A DNA stretch of 9,115 bases from Anaerolineae bacterium (GTDB taxonomy: Bacteria; Chloroflexota; Anaerolineae; 4572-78; J111): contig JAGRCC010000945.1 of the NCBI GenBank assembly GCA_020433785.1, positions 1 through 9,115 of the forward strand. The letters run 5' to 3'. This document shows, in pieces, positions 1 through 5,668 of the stretch. Numbering within the stretch: the first letter of the stretch is position 1; each line of letters begins with the position of its first letter. The notes beneath the pieces were generated by a model. The model was not told the DNA's origin. It did not search any database and saw nothing but the letters and a program-made list of their open reading frames with translations. A program made the translations under genes and the position numbers.

Positions 1-34
1 GTTTGTCCTACAGCATCTATTTTCAGAGGAGGAA
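1..34 (+). repeat. Half-copy of palindromic repeat plus hypC-like leader
   Basis: Bases 1-14 (GTTTGTCCTACAGC) equal the right arm of the perfect palindrome at 2725-2758. The similarity continues past the palindrome: one mismatch, then TCTATTT, then a GAGGAG purine run, as in the hypC leader at 2744-2774. No start codon follows at the matching distance here, so this is leader-like sequence without its gene. The left arm, if present, lies outside the window. Whether it is a mobile repeat or a duplicated leader cannot be decided from two copies. Confidence 0.65.
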
Positions 35-60
35 CGCTAACGCTGAAGTTAACGTTTCTC
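29..60 (+). promoter_or_regulatory. Stem-loop upstream of the hydrogenase protease gene
   Basis: Bases 29-41 and 48-60 can pair over 13 positions with one C-A mismatch and one G-U pair, closing a GCTGAA loop. The 5' arm contains part of the orphan GAGGAGG purine run. There is no U-tract, so it is not a clear terminator. It could stabilise or regulate the leader, or be a by-product of the repeat. Confidence 0.4.
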
Positions 61-76
61 AGCCTTAGCCTATAAA
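49..76 (+). promoter_or_regulatory. Possible sigma-70-type promoter for the protease gene
   Basis: TTAACG (49-54, 4 of 6 to TTGACA) and TATAAA (71-76, 5 of 6 to TATAAT) are 16 bp apart, ending about 50 bases before the start codon at 128. The gene could also be read from upstream hydrogenase genes outside the window, so this is only a candidate. Confidence 0.3.
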
Positions 77-127
77 ACAGTTAAATAGCGATGCAGGCAA
101 ATTTGAAAATGGGGAGCGCTAAACACG

Positions 128-637
128 ATGACAGGTCTCAAAGAAAAGATCGATCTCAGAACCAAAACGGTGGTGCTGGGGGTAGGCAACATCTTGATGG
201 CCGATGAGGGCGTTGGGGTGCGAGTGGTCCAGCGGTTGAAAAAGGAGTATATCTTGCCGCCGGAGGTGAACGTGGTCGATGGCGGAACGTTGGGTATGGA
301 TTTGCTGTACTATCTGACCGAAGCCCGCAACCTGGTTATCATCGATGCCGTGGAGATGGCGGGCGAACCGGGCCAGACGTTACGGCTGGAAGGGGACGAT
401 GTTCCGGCCCGGCTGTCGCTGAAGATGTCGCCGCACCAGATGGGCATCCCGGATATGCTCTTTGCCGCTAAGCTGCGCGATCTCTACCCGGAGCAGGTGG
501 TGTTGCTCGGGGTCCAACCAGGTGTTTTAGAACCCAGCCTGGATATGTCGCCGCCGGTGGCGGCTCAGGTGGAAGGGTTGATTAACCAGATTGGCCGGGA
601 ATTGAAACAATGGGGCTTAATCATCCACAAGCGTTAG
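128..637 (+). CDS. [NiFe]-hydrogenase maturation protease (HyaD/HybD, peptidase M52)
   Basis: The 169-aa protein has the length and motifs of the endopeptidases that remove the C-terminal extension of a [NiFe]-hydrogenase large subunit once nickel is inserted, a cytoplasmic step. The N-terminal GVGNILMADEGVGVR (residues 18-32) is the family signature. The expected nickel ligands are visible as Glu27 (in ADEGVG), Asp73 (in IIDAVE) and His103 (in SPHQMG), matching Glu16, Asp62 and His93 of E. coli HybD. GVQPG near residue 128 is also typical. ATG 128 follows a GGGAG at 112-116. The large subunit it processes is not in the window; hypC lies 2.1 kb downstream. The next gene overlaps its end by 28 bases in another frame. 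Which hydrogenase group it serves cannot be read from the protease alone, so no symbol is given. Confidence 0.93.
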   Translation: MTGLKEKIDLRTKTVVLGVGNILMADEGVGVRVVQRLKKEYILPPEVNVVDGGTLGMDLLYYLTEARNLVIIDAVEMAGEPGQTLRLEGDDVPARLSLKMSPHQMGIPDMLFAAKLRDLYPEQVVLLGVQPGVLEPSLDMSPPVAAQVEGLINQIGRELKQWGLIIHKR

Positions 638-1215
638 TTCGCGCCGGCGCGCCTCAGCCCACGGCTTGGGCCAATTATCTCGTCGGGCCGTTCTATGACT
701 TTAAACGGTTTGTCGTCGGTTCGCTCAGCCCGCCGCCGCCAACCCGTGTGGTCTCTGAAACAGGCTTGGCCGGCGCGCGGGCCCGATTAACCTGGGCCAA
801 CTGCCATTTGAACCGGTGTACGGTGGAAAATCTGCACACGTGGACCTCGCCGCTGCCGGCGGATCGTCTGTTCGATTTGCTGATGAATTGGCAGCTCTGG
901 CCGCGCTCGTCGTTTTTTGCCTGCCCTACCACGGACAGAAACGGAACTGTGCGGTTTGCCTATCGCTGGTACGGCCTGGTACCGATTGTCATGATGCGGC
1001 TCAAAACGGCCATCAAGCCGCGCTGCATCATCTATGATATTGTGTGGGGCATCGGGCAGGGCGGCTATCACAGCTTCCTGCTCGATGAGGCCGCGTCCGG
1101 CCAAACCGATGTCTCGATTTTTACGACCTTTTCACCCACCCCCCTTTTTTTTGAAGGCATACACGACCAGATGAATTTTGATATCTTTAAGCAGTTGCAG
1201 GAGAGAGGAGATTAG
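610..1215 (+). CDS. Unrecognised protein, possibly START/SRPBCC-like C-terminal domain
   Basis: This 201-aa reading frame starts inside the end of the protease gene (28-nt overlap) with a weak GGGA upstream, suggesting translational coupling. I do not recognise the family firmly. Residues 1-60 are Pro/Ala/Arg-rich (a PPPP run at 41-44). Residues 72-199 alternate predicted strands and helices: VENLHTWTSPLPADRLFDLL, then MNWQLWP, aromatic strands (FAYRWYG, IIYDIVWG), and a C-terminal helix (FEGIHDQMNFDIFKQLQ). That order suits the helix-grip (START/SRPBCC) fold that binds hydrophobic ligands, but this is a guess from pattern only. There is no signal peptide and no metal motif. The last codons and the TAG lie inside a purine-rich tandem repeat (1210-1240), so the C-terminus may have been set by repeat insertion. 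Confidence 0.7.
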   Translation: MGLNHPQALVRAGAPQPTAWANYLVGPFYDFKRFVVGSLSPPPPTRVVSETGLAGARARLTWANCHLNRCTVENLHTWTSPLPADRLFDLLMNWQLWPRSSFFACPTTDRNGTVRFAYRWYGLVPIVMMRLKTAIKPRCIIYDIVWGIGQGGYHSFLLDEAASGQTDVSIFTTFSPTPLFFEGIHDQMNFDIFKQLQERGD

Positions 1216-1240
1216 GGGATTAGGAGACTGGAGATTGGGA
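1210..1240 (+). repeat. Degenerate 7-8-mer tandem repeat (GATTAGG type)
   Basis: Four units follow one another: GATTAGGG, GATTAGGA, GACTGGA, GATTGGGA. The block overlaps the stop codon (1213-1215) of the preceding gene. A pyrimidine-rich heptamer block with the complementary base bias lies at 1452-1479, so the two bracket the spacer in opposite orientation. Confidence 0.6.
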
Positions 1241-1451
1241 ACAGAGTAGGCGGTTTCTACAAACTATCTGGTTATTAACGCCGTAGCTGGTGATCACGGT
1301 TCTTGCTCAACAGCATGATCAAGGCATGTTGTGCGGCGCAAGTGGCGATCAACATCGTGATCGAGGCTTGCAGGATTCTGCAACGGGCCATGACAATCAG
1401 GATCGGGCCATGCCGCAGCGTGCAACGACTTATTTATAGAGAGAAAAAACT
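1241..1451. other. Non-coding spacer with GATC cluster and short repeats
   Basis: No convincing gene is present. GATC occurs five times in 113 bp (1292, 1317, 1347, 1359, 1401), against about one in 256 by chance. CGATCA (1346-1351) and TGATCG (1358-1363) form a 6-bp stem with a 6-nt loop. CGGGCCATG occurs twice, at 1384-1392 and 1404-1412, and TGCAACG twice, at 1379-1385 and 1421-1427. The structure looks like a decayed repeat element or a structured RNA; I cannot name it. Confidence 0.4.
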
Positions 1452-1479
1452 TACTTCTTACTCCCTACTCCCTACCCCA
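1452..1479 (+). repeat. Heptamer tandem repeat (TACTCCC type)
   Basis: Four 7-bp units in phase: TACTTCT, TACTCCC, TACTCCC, TACCCCA. Heptanucleotide tandem repeats in intergenic DNA are known from cyanobacteria (STRR) and look alike. Here the block ends 43 bases before the chosen start of the SDR gene. Confidence 0.65.
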
Positions 1480-1512
1480 TTCCTTATCAATGGGCTTATT
1501 TAATCGCCAAAC

Positions 1513-1517
1513 AAGGA
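1513..1517 (+). promoter_or_regulatory. Shine-Dalgarno site fixing the SDR start
   Basis: AAGGA sits 5 nt before ATG 1523. The upstream in-frame ATG at 1490 has no such site and would add 11 residues of atypical sequence before the nucleotide-binding motif. Confidence 0.65.
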
Positions 1518-1522
1518 CAACT

Positions 1523-2632
1523 ATGACTAAACCAGGCATGATTATTACCGGGGCAACCGGATTTTTAGGCGGGCGGCTGATGCGCTATCTGTCGAACCAG
1601 TACACCATCTTCGCGCTGGGCCGCCGGTCGCCGCAAGAGGTGGGCGGGCTGGAAGGGCCGGATATCCACTGGTTCCAGGTCGATATCGGTCACTTCGACC
1701 CGCTGCGCGAGGTTTTCTATCATATCAGAGAAATGGGCGGGGCCGAACTGGTGCTGCATCTGGCCGGCTATTATGATTTTACCGGCGAAGAGCACCCGGA
1801 GTATACCCGCACCAATGAGCTGGGCACACGCAACGTACTGGAGTTATCGGCGCCGTTGCGGCTGAAAAAATTTATCTTCACCAGTTCGGTGGCGGCGTGT
1901 CCCTTTCCGCCACCGGGCGAGGCCATCACCGAGGATACGCCACCGACAGCGCCGCCGCCTTACTCGCGCTCGAAACGAAAAGGGGAGGAGATGCTGGCCA
2001 ACTTTAAAGATCAGATCCCTTCCTGCATTCTGCGGCTGGCGGCGATCTTTAGCAACTGGTGCGAGTACGAACCGATGCACAATTTCTTGGCCACCTGGTT
2101 TTCGGGCAGTTGGAATGCGCGAATTTTGGGCGGTCGCGGCCAGTGGGCCATCCCTTATCTGCACGTGCGCGACCTGCTGACCTTCTATCTACAGGTAGTG
2201 GAGAAAGCGGACGAGTTGGAACCATTGGAGGTATTGCAGGCTTCGCCGAACGGCTGTATCACTCACCTACAGCTTTTTCAGGCGGCTACGGGTAGCTATT
2301 ACAATGAAGCCCGCTCACCCATTTACGTTCCTAAACCCCTGGCCCGGTTAGGTATCGTGATGCGCGAACAACTAGGCCGGCTAACGGGAACTATGCCATT
2401 TGAACGGTCGTGGATGGGGGAGTACATTGATCTAAAGCTCAATATTGACGCCACGCGAACCCATCGCCGGCTGGGGTGGGAGCCTCACCCGGAACTTGAG
2501 ATATTAAACTGTATCCCGGTCATGGTGCACAATATGCGTTCTAATCCTGAAGAGTGGCAAAAACGGTATGAGATGTCGCGGAAAGGCAAGAGAAAGGGAG
2601 TCAAGGCCAAAAATGTTGTGCCGCAGGGGTAG
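1523..2632 (+). CDS. NAD(P)-dependent epimerase/dehydratase (extended SDR)
   Basis: A 369-aa extended short-chain dehydrogenase/reductase. The Rossmann signature TGATGFLG is at residues 9-16, the acidic VDI at 53-55, HLAG at 79-82, the catalytic Ser region FTSS at 119-122 and the catalytic pair Tyr147/Lys151 in YSRSK. These residues indicate an active NAD(P)-dependent enzyme acting on a sugar-nucleotide, sterol-like or similar hydroxyl/keto substrate; the substrate cannot be deduced. After about residue 280 comes the usual substrate-binding region, then a basic tail (RKGKRKG near 353-359). ATG 1523 is preferred over in-frame ATG 1490 because of AAGGA at 1513-1517 and because the Rossmann strand then begins at the normal distance. 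It stands between hydrogenase maturation genes without an obvious link to them and is followed by a terminator-like hairpin, so it may be its own transcription unit. Confidence 0.9.
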   Translation: MTKPGMIITGATGFLGGRLMRYLSNQYTIFALGRRSPQEVGGLEGPDIHWFQVDIGHFDPLREVFYHIREMGGAELVLHLAGYYDFTGEEHPEYTRTNELGTRNVLELSAPLRLKKFIFTSSVAACPFPPPGEAITEDTPPTAPPPYSRSKRKGEEMLANFKDQIPSCILRLAAIFSNWCEYEPMHNFLATWFSGSWNARILGGRGQWAIPYLHVRDLLTFYLQVVEKADELEPLEVLQASPNGCITHLQLFQAATGSYYNEARSPIYVPKPLARLGIVMREQLGRLTGTMPFERSWMGEYIDLKLNIDATRTHRRLGWEPHPELEILNCIPVMVHNMRSNPEEWQKRYEMSRKGKRKGVKAKNVVPQG

Positions 2633-2637
2633 GGGGT

Positions 2638-2678
2638 TAGTTGGATGGCTGGAAGCTATACAACCATCCAACTATTTT
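2638..2678 (+). terminator. Rho-independent-type terminator after the SDR gene
   Basis: TAGTTGGATGG (2638-2648) pairs perfectly over 11 bp with CCATCCAACTA (2664-2674) around a 15-nt loop, followed by TTTT (2675-2678). It lies 6 bases after the SDR stop codon. The U-tract is short, so efficiency is uncertain. Confidence 0.6.
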
Positions 2679-2680
2679 AT

Positions 2681-2708
2681 AAATGAGTCTGATAGTCTCA
2701 TTTGAGAC
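2681..2708. promoter_or_regulatory. Overlapping small inverted repeats upstream of hypC
   Basis: AAATGAG (2681-2687) pairs with CTCATTT (2697-2703), and GTCTCA (2695-2700) pairs with TGAGAC (2703-2708). The two pairings share bases and exclude each other. They may be an operator or alternative RNA folds in front of the hypC unit; no protein can be assigned. Confidence 0.3.
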
Positions 2709-2724
2709 GAACCAGCAATGAAAC

Positions 2725-2758
2725 CGCTGTAGGACAAACTTAAGTTTGTCCTACAGCG
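2725..2758. repeat. Perfect 34-bp palindromic repeat
   Basis: CGCTGTAGGACAAACTT (2725-2741) is followed directly by its exact reverse complement (2742-2758), with no spacer and no mismatch. The right arm recurs at window bases 1-14. It lies 23 bases before the hypC start codon. It behaves like a dispersed palindromic repeat (REP or MITE-like), though a large operator is possible. As RNA it would fold into a long hairpin ahead of hypC. Confidence 0.85.
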
Positions 2759-2768
2759 TCTATTTACT

Positions 2769-2774
2769 GAGGAG
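2769..2774 (+). promoter_or_regulatory. Shine-Dalgarno site of hypC
   Basis: GAGGAG is 7 nt before ATG 2782 and fixes the start that yields the mature N-terminus MCLGVPGKV. A longer frame opening with TTG at 2746 would begin inside the palindrome and bury the essential Cys2. Confidence 0.8.
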
Positions 2775-2781
2775 TAAAACC

Positions 2782-3045
2782 ATGTGTTTAGGTGTACCGG
2801 GTAAAGTAATGGAAATTTATGATGCCGGCGGAATGCGGATGGGCAAAGTGGACTTTGGCGGGATCGTCAAAGAGGCTTGTCTGGCTTATGTGCCGGAGGT
2901 GGAGGTGGGCGACTACACCATTATCCACGTCGGTTTTGCCATCAGCAAGCTGGATGAAGAGTCGGCGCTAGAGTCGCTGGCGTTGTTCCGCAAGATGGGC
3001 CTATTGGAGGAGGAGCTAGGGGAAGACGTCGCTAAGCAGACGTAA
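2782..3045 (+). CDS. hypC: Hydrogenase maturation factor HypC
   Basis: An 87-aa protein of the HypC/HybG family, small cytoplasmic chaperones that work with HypD to assemble the Fe(CN)2CO group and deliver it to the [NiFe]-hydrogenase large-subunit precursor. The diagnostic MCLGVPGKV starts at residue 1 with the essential Cys2. GDYTIIHVGFAISKLDEESA in the middle is the second conserved block, an OB-fold strand followed by the C-terminal helix. Length is normal for the family. No hypA, B, D, E or F is visible, so the other factors are elsewhere. The following gene begins 24 nt after the stop. The leader is unusual: it carries the 34-bp palindrome, and a similar leader fragment stands at the window start. 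Confidence 0.95.
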   Translation: MCLGVPGKVMEIYDAGGMRMGKVDFGGIVKEACLAYVPEVEVGDYTIIHVGFAISKLDEESALESLALFRKMGLLEEELGEDVAKQT

Positions 3046-3060
3046 GTGTCAAAACGCTGT

Positions 3061-3064
3061 GAGG
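3061..3064 (+). promoter_or_regulatory. Shine-Dalgarno site favouring ATG 3070
   Basis: GAGG lies 5 nt before ATG 3070. The alternative GTG at 3046, directly after the hypC stop, has no comparable site and would add 8 residues (VSKRCEVV) not expected for the family. Confidence 0.55.
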
Positions 3065-3069
3065 TTGTG

Positions 3070-3918
3070 ATGACAAACGACGTTGATACCGGTCCCACGG
3101 CTCCCCCAACGATTTTCGTCCTATCAGGCAGTCTAGGCGCGTCGGGAGAGCAGTTGGTTCATAAAGTGCTGGCTCAATTTCAGAGCGACAGTGCCCTGGT
3201 TAAAATTTGCCCCCGCATCCATCACCCGGAACAGATCGAACCCATTGTTGCTAAAGCTAGTCAAACCAGCAGCATCATTGTAAATACTATGGTTAATAAA
3301 AAGTTAACTCAAGATTTGATGAAACTGGCTGAGGAACAGCAGGTGGTAGTGATCGATATTGTAAGCTCGTTGCTCGATCATTTATCAATTCTGTTGGACC
3401 AAAAACCAATGGGTAAACCGGGTCTTTACCGGCAGTTGCACGCCACTTACTTCAAACGCATCGAAGCCATTGAGTTTACCCTTGACCACGATGACGGCAA
3501 AAATGCGCAAGGTTGGTCTGAGGCAGAAATCGTCTTGGCCGGCGTCTCGCGGGTGGGCAAAACGCCTATCAGCCTTTACCTATCGATGCTGGGCTGGAAA
3601 GTGGCCAACGTGCCTCTGGTAAAAAATGTACGGCCCCGTTCGGAATTTTTCCAACTGGACCGGCGGCGGATGGTGGGACTAACCATCGACCCCAGCCAGC
3701 TCCGGCATCATCGCAAGCATCGCGAACGACGGTTAAGAGGAGTTAACTTGTCCAACTATGTTGATCCGGTCAGTTTATATGAAGAAATCGAGGAGGTGGC
3801 GCAGATGCTCAAGCGGGAGGGCATCAAGCTAATCGACGTCACCAACAAGCCAATCGAGACCAGCGCCGATGAAGTGGTTGAACTGGTCAACCGTCGCTTA
3901 AACAGCGAAGCCGCCTAG
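3070..3918 (+). CDS. PPDK/PEP-synthase regulatory protein (DUF299/PPSR), copy 1
   Basis: A 282-aa member of the bifunctional kinase/pyrophosphorylase family that switches pyruvate phosphate dikinase or PEP synthase off (ADP-dependent phosphorylation of a Thr) and on (Pi-dependent removal). It thereby controls PEP formation from pyruvate in the cytoplasm. The family P-loop GVSRVGKTP is at 158-166, followed by YLSMLGWKVANVPLV. FTLDHDDG (136-143), GLTIDP (203-208) and DVTNKPIETSADEV near the C-terminus match the PPDK-type branch. The N-terminal block, usually SD(S/G)..xTAE, reads SGSLGASGE (19-27): the conserved Asp is Gly. It is followed after 24 nt by a paralog that is identical at roughly half the positions by eye. 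It probably shares a transcript with hypC. No PPDK gene is in the window. Confidence 0.88.
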   Translation: MTNDVDTGPTAPPTIFVLSGSLGASGEQLVHKVLAQFQSDSALVKICPRIHHPEQIEPIVAKASQTSSIIVNTMVNKKLTQDLMKLAEEQQVVVIDIVSSLLDHLSILLDQKPMGKPGLYRQLHATYFKRIEAIEFTLDHDDGKNAQGWSEAEIVLAGVSRVGKTPISLYLSMLGWKVANVPLVKNVRPRSEFFQLDRRRMVGLTIDPSQLRHHRKHRERRLRGVNLSNYVDPVSLYEEIEEVAQMLKREGIKLIDVTNKPIETSADEVVELVNRRLNSEAA

Positions 3919-3942
3919 TAGCCTCGAAAGGATAAAATCGCT

Positions 3943-4773
3943 ATGCAACCGGAGGCGCCTTATCCACCCATTTTTGTAGTCACCGGCAGCTTGCAGAGTG
4001 TCGGCGAACAACTTGTTCATACTATCTTAGCCCAGTTCCAAGGGGCTGATGTTCCAATCAAAACCTTTTTCTATGTCCGGGAGGTGAACCAGTTGGAACC
4101 GCTCATAATGGAGGCGGTTACATCCAACGCTATTATTGTCCACACGATGGTCAGTTCGACGATGCGGCAGGCGCTGGTTAGCATGGCTCAAGCGCACGGG
4201 ATCATGGCCATTGATCTGGCCGGGCCCCTGATGGATTACTTAAGCGGACTGCTCGGACAAGAACCGGCAGGGCTGCCCGGCTTGTATCACACCCTACACG
4301 AGACCGAATTCAAACGAAATGAGGCCGTTGAGTTTACATTGGGCCACGATGACGGCGTCAAAGCTGAGGAGTGGGGACAGGCCGATATCGTGTTATTGGG
4401 CGTGTCGCGAGTGTACAAAACGCCGCTTAGTGTCTATTTGGCGATGTTAACCTGGAAAGTGGTTAACGTGCCGATTGTGCTAAACGTGCCGCCGCGTCAA
4501 GCGCTTTTCGACCTTGATCGCCGCCGGGTGGTGGGGCTGACGATTGATCCTGATCAACTGCTGCACCACCGGCAGCACCGGCAGCGCCAGCTGGGAGTCC
4601 AAGGCCGCTCTCAATACGTTGAGCCGCTCAAGCTGTATGAGGAGTTAGAGTATGCCCGCAATATTTATCGGCGGGGTGGTTTTGCCACGGTGGATGTGAC
4701 CAACAAGCCCATCGAAACCACCGCCGATGAGGTCGTAGCCGCCGTGCTGCGCCGCTTAAAATCCGAGACATAG
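3943..4773 (+). CDS. PPDK/PEP-synthase regulatory protein (DUF299/PPSR), copy 2
   Basis: A 276-aa paralog of the preceding protein, colinear throughout. FTLGHDDG (131-138), P-loop GVSRVYKTP (153-161), VVGLTIDP and DVTNKPIETTADEV are kept. Two differences matter. The P-loop position that is Gly in copy 1, Gly in E. coli and Ser in B. subtilis is Tyr158, a bulky change beside the catalytic Lys159-Thr160. The N-terminal motif is SLQSVGE with Gly in place of the family Asp, as in copy 1. AAAGGA at 3927-3932 precedes ATG 3943 by 10 nt. The two copies could target different enzymes (PPDK and PEP synthase), divide kinase and phosphorylase roles, or form a heterodimer; the sequence does not decide. 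Confidence 0.88.
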   Translation: MQPEAPYPPIFVVTGSLQSVGEQLVHTILAQFQGADVPIKTFFYVREVNQLEPLIMEAVTSNAIIVHTMVSSTMRQALVSMAQAHGIMAIDLAGPLMDYLSGLLGQEPAGLPGLYHTLHETEFKRNEAVEFTLGHDDGVKAEEWGQADIVLLGVSRVYKTPLSVYLAMLTWKVVNVPIVLNVPPRQALFDLDRRRVVGLTIDPDQLLHHRQHRQRQLGVQGRSQYVEPLKLYEELEYARNIYRRGGFATVDVTNKPIETTADEVVAAVLRRLKSET

Positions 4774-4790
4774 CGCTTCGCGCCTATTTT
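4773..4790 (+). terminator. Weak terminator-like hairpin after the PPSR pair
   Basis: GCGC (4773-4776) pairs with GCGC (4780-4783) across a TTC loop, followed by CTATTTT. Only 4 bp of stem, overlapping the last base of the stop codon, so it is a marginal candidate. Confidence 0.25.
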
Positions 4791-4816
4791 CAAAATACCC
4801 CTCTCTCAATTACAAT
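4789..4816 (+). promoter_or_regulatory. Candidate promoter of the Crp/Fnr gene
   Basis: TTCAAA (4789-4794) and TACAAT (4811-4816, 5 of 6) are 16 bp apart, with an alternative -10 TATAAC at 4816-4821. The predicted transcript would have a leader of only about 27 nt with no recognisable Shine-Dalgarno site before ATG 4850. Confidence 0.4.
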
Positions 4817-4849
4817 ATAACCTGTCAGATTTTCGCCGACTCTATTTCC

Positions 4850-5557
4850 ATGTCAAACGAATTCCGGAATCTACAAAAAGTAAAGCTCTTTCAGGGCCTA
4901 CCATTCGATGCACTGCGACTGATGTATGCATCTGCGCATTTGGCCCAGGTGGAGCCAGGCCAATTTTTCTTTCACCAAGATGAGCCGGGCGAAACCATGT
5001 ACGTGCTGATCGAGGGCCAGATCAAGATGACCCTGTTGGGGCCGGAGGGCCGCCAAGTTCTGATACGGATTGTGGCCCCCTGTGAAGATTTTGGGGCGGT
5101 GAGCGCTATTGTGGGTACCCCTTATCCACTGACTGCCGAAGCCGTCACTCGGTGCCAAGCACTGGCCTGGGATCAGCCCGCCATAACTTCCTCTGTAGAA
5201 GCCTACCCCACCTTGCGCGAAAACGCCTTGCAGGTTGCCGTCCGACGATTTCATCAACTCCAGGCCCGTTTTCGAGAACTGGCCACCGAGAGCGCCGAGC
5301 AGCGGATCGCCCGTACGCTCCTGCGGCTGGCCGATCAAGCCGGCCGCTCCAATGGCGAAGGCATGCTGATCGACCTGACCTTATCTCGAAGCGATTTGGC
5401 CGAGATGACCGGAACATCCCTCTACACCGTTAGCCGCATTCTCAGCCAATGGGAGCGGCACGGATTGCTCAAAAACGGACGCGAAAAAGTGCTTATTCGC
5501 GATCTGTCTAAACTGACCACCGTGGCTAAAACGCCTGATACATCCTCCCTAATTTAA
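4850..5557 (+). CDS. Crp/Fnr-family transcriptional regulator, DNR/NnrR-like
   Basis: A 235-aa regulator with an N-terminal cNMP-binding-type beta-barrel (about 12-110), a dimerisation helix (about 120-145) and a C-terminal winged helix-turn-helix (about 150-220; helices at SRSDLAEMTG and LYTVSRILSQWE). It is not an oxygen-sensing FNR: the only cysteines are Cys78 and Cys102. It is not a cAMP-binding CRP: the pocket Arg-Ser pair is replaced in FGAVSAIVGTPYPLTAEA (81-98). The YPxTAEA pattern there resembles DNR/NnrR regulators, which respond to nitric oxide, so a nitrogen-oxide signal is possible. In the recognition helix Ser195-Arg196 match the DNA-contacting SR of FNR, but the usual Glu three residues earlier is Tyr192, suggesting an altered operator. 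An Fnr-geometry palindrome stands just downstream, before the octahaem cytochrome gene. No Shine-Dalgarno site precedes the start. Confidence 0.9.
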   Translation: MSNEFRNLQKVKLFQGLPFDALRLMYASAHLAQVEPGQFFFHQDEPGETMYVLIEGQIKMTLLGPEGRQVLIRIVAPCEDFGAVSAIVGTPYPLTAEAVTRCQALAWDQPAITSSVEAYPTLRENALQVAVRRFHQLQARFRELATESAEQRIARTLLRLADQAGRSNGEGMLIDLTLSRSDLAEMTGTSLYTVSRILSQWERHGLLKNGREKVLIRDLSKLTTVAKTPDTSSLI

Positions 5558-5565
5558 TCGCGCTA

Positions 5566-5581
5566 TTTGCGCTGGCGCAAA
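5566..5581. promoter_or_regulatory. Candidate Crp/Fnr-type operator (TTGCG-N4-CGCAA)
   Basis: TTTGCGC-TG-GCGCAAA is a perfect inverted repeat, with the same half-site spacing as the FNR box TTGAT-N4-ATCAA but CG replacing AT. Its centre (5573.5) lies about 41.5 bp before the start site expected from the TATAAT at 5603-5608, the class II activator position. It follows the Crp/Fnr gene and precedes the octahaem cytochrome gene. Confidence 0.6.
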
Positions 5582-5608
5582 GACAACTCCGCGCAGCCTT
5601 GTTATAAT
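5580..5608 (+). promoter_or_regulatory. Promoter of the octahaem cytochrome operon
   Basis: A perfect -10 TATAAT (5603-5608) is 17 bp after a poor -35 AAGACA (5580-5585, 4 of 6), which abuts the operator. A strong -10 with a weak -35 overlapped by an activator site is the usual layout of class II activated promoters. The start site would be near 5615, giving a leader of about 54 nt. Confidence 0.6.
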
Positions 5609-5668
5609 CCACTATAGGAAGCCATCTACATTTTCATCGTCATCAGTTACACACAGGGAGAGAACTCG

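Noticed and set aside
1286..1430. Replication origin, because of clustered GATC
   Set aside because: No DnaA boxes (TTATNCACA) and no AT-rich unwinding region are visible nearby, and no dnaA or dnaN gene is present.
1303..1503. 66-aa reading frame in the spacer before the SDR gene
   Set aside because: It has no Shine-Dalgarno site, runs through the GATC-rich repeats and the heptamer block, overlaps the start of the real SDR frame and has no recognisable motif.
1490..1522. Upstream in-frame ATG as SDR start
   Set aside because: No ribosome binding site; the 11 extra residues precede a normal Rossmann start, whereas ATG 1523 has AAGGA at good spacing.
2746..2781. TTG start giving a longer HypC
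   Set aside because: It would start inside the palindrome and place 12 residues before the essential Cys2 of MCLGVPGKV.
3046..3069. GTG start for PPSR copy 1
   Set aside because: It abuts the hypC stop without a good ribosome binding site; ATG 3070 has GAGG 5 nt upstream.
4850..5557. Oxygen-sensing FNR or cAMP-binding CRP
   Set aside because: The N-terminal cysteines for the Fe-S cluster are absent, and so is the Arg-Ser pair that binds the cAMP phosphate.
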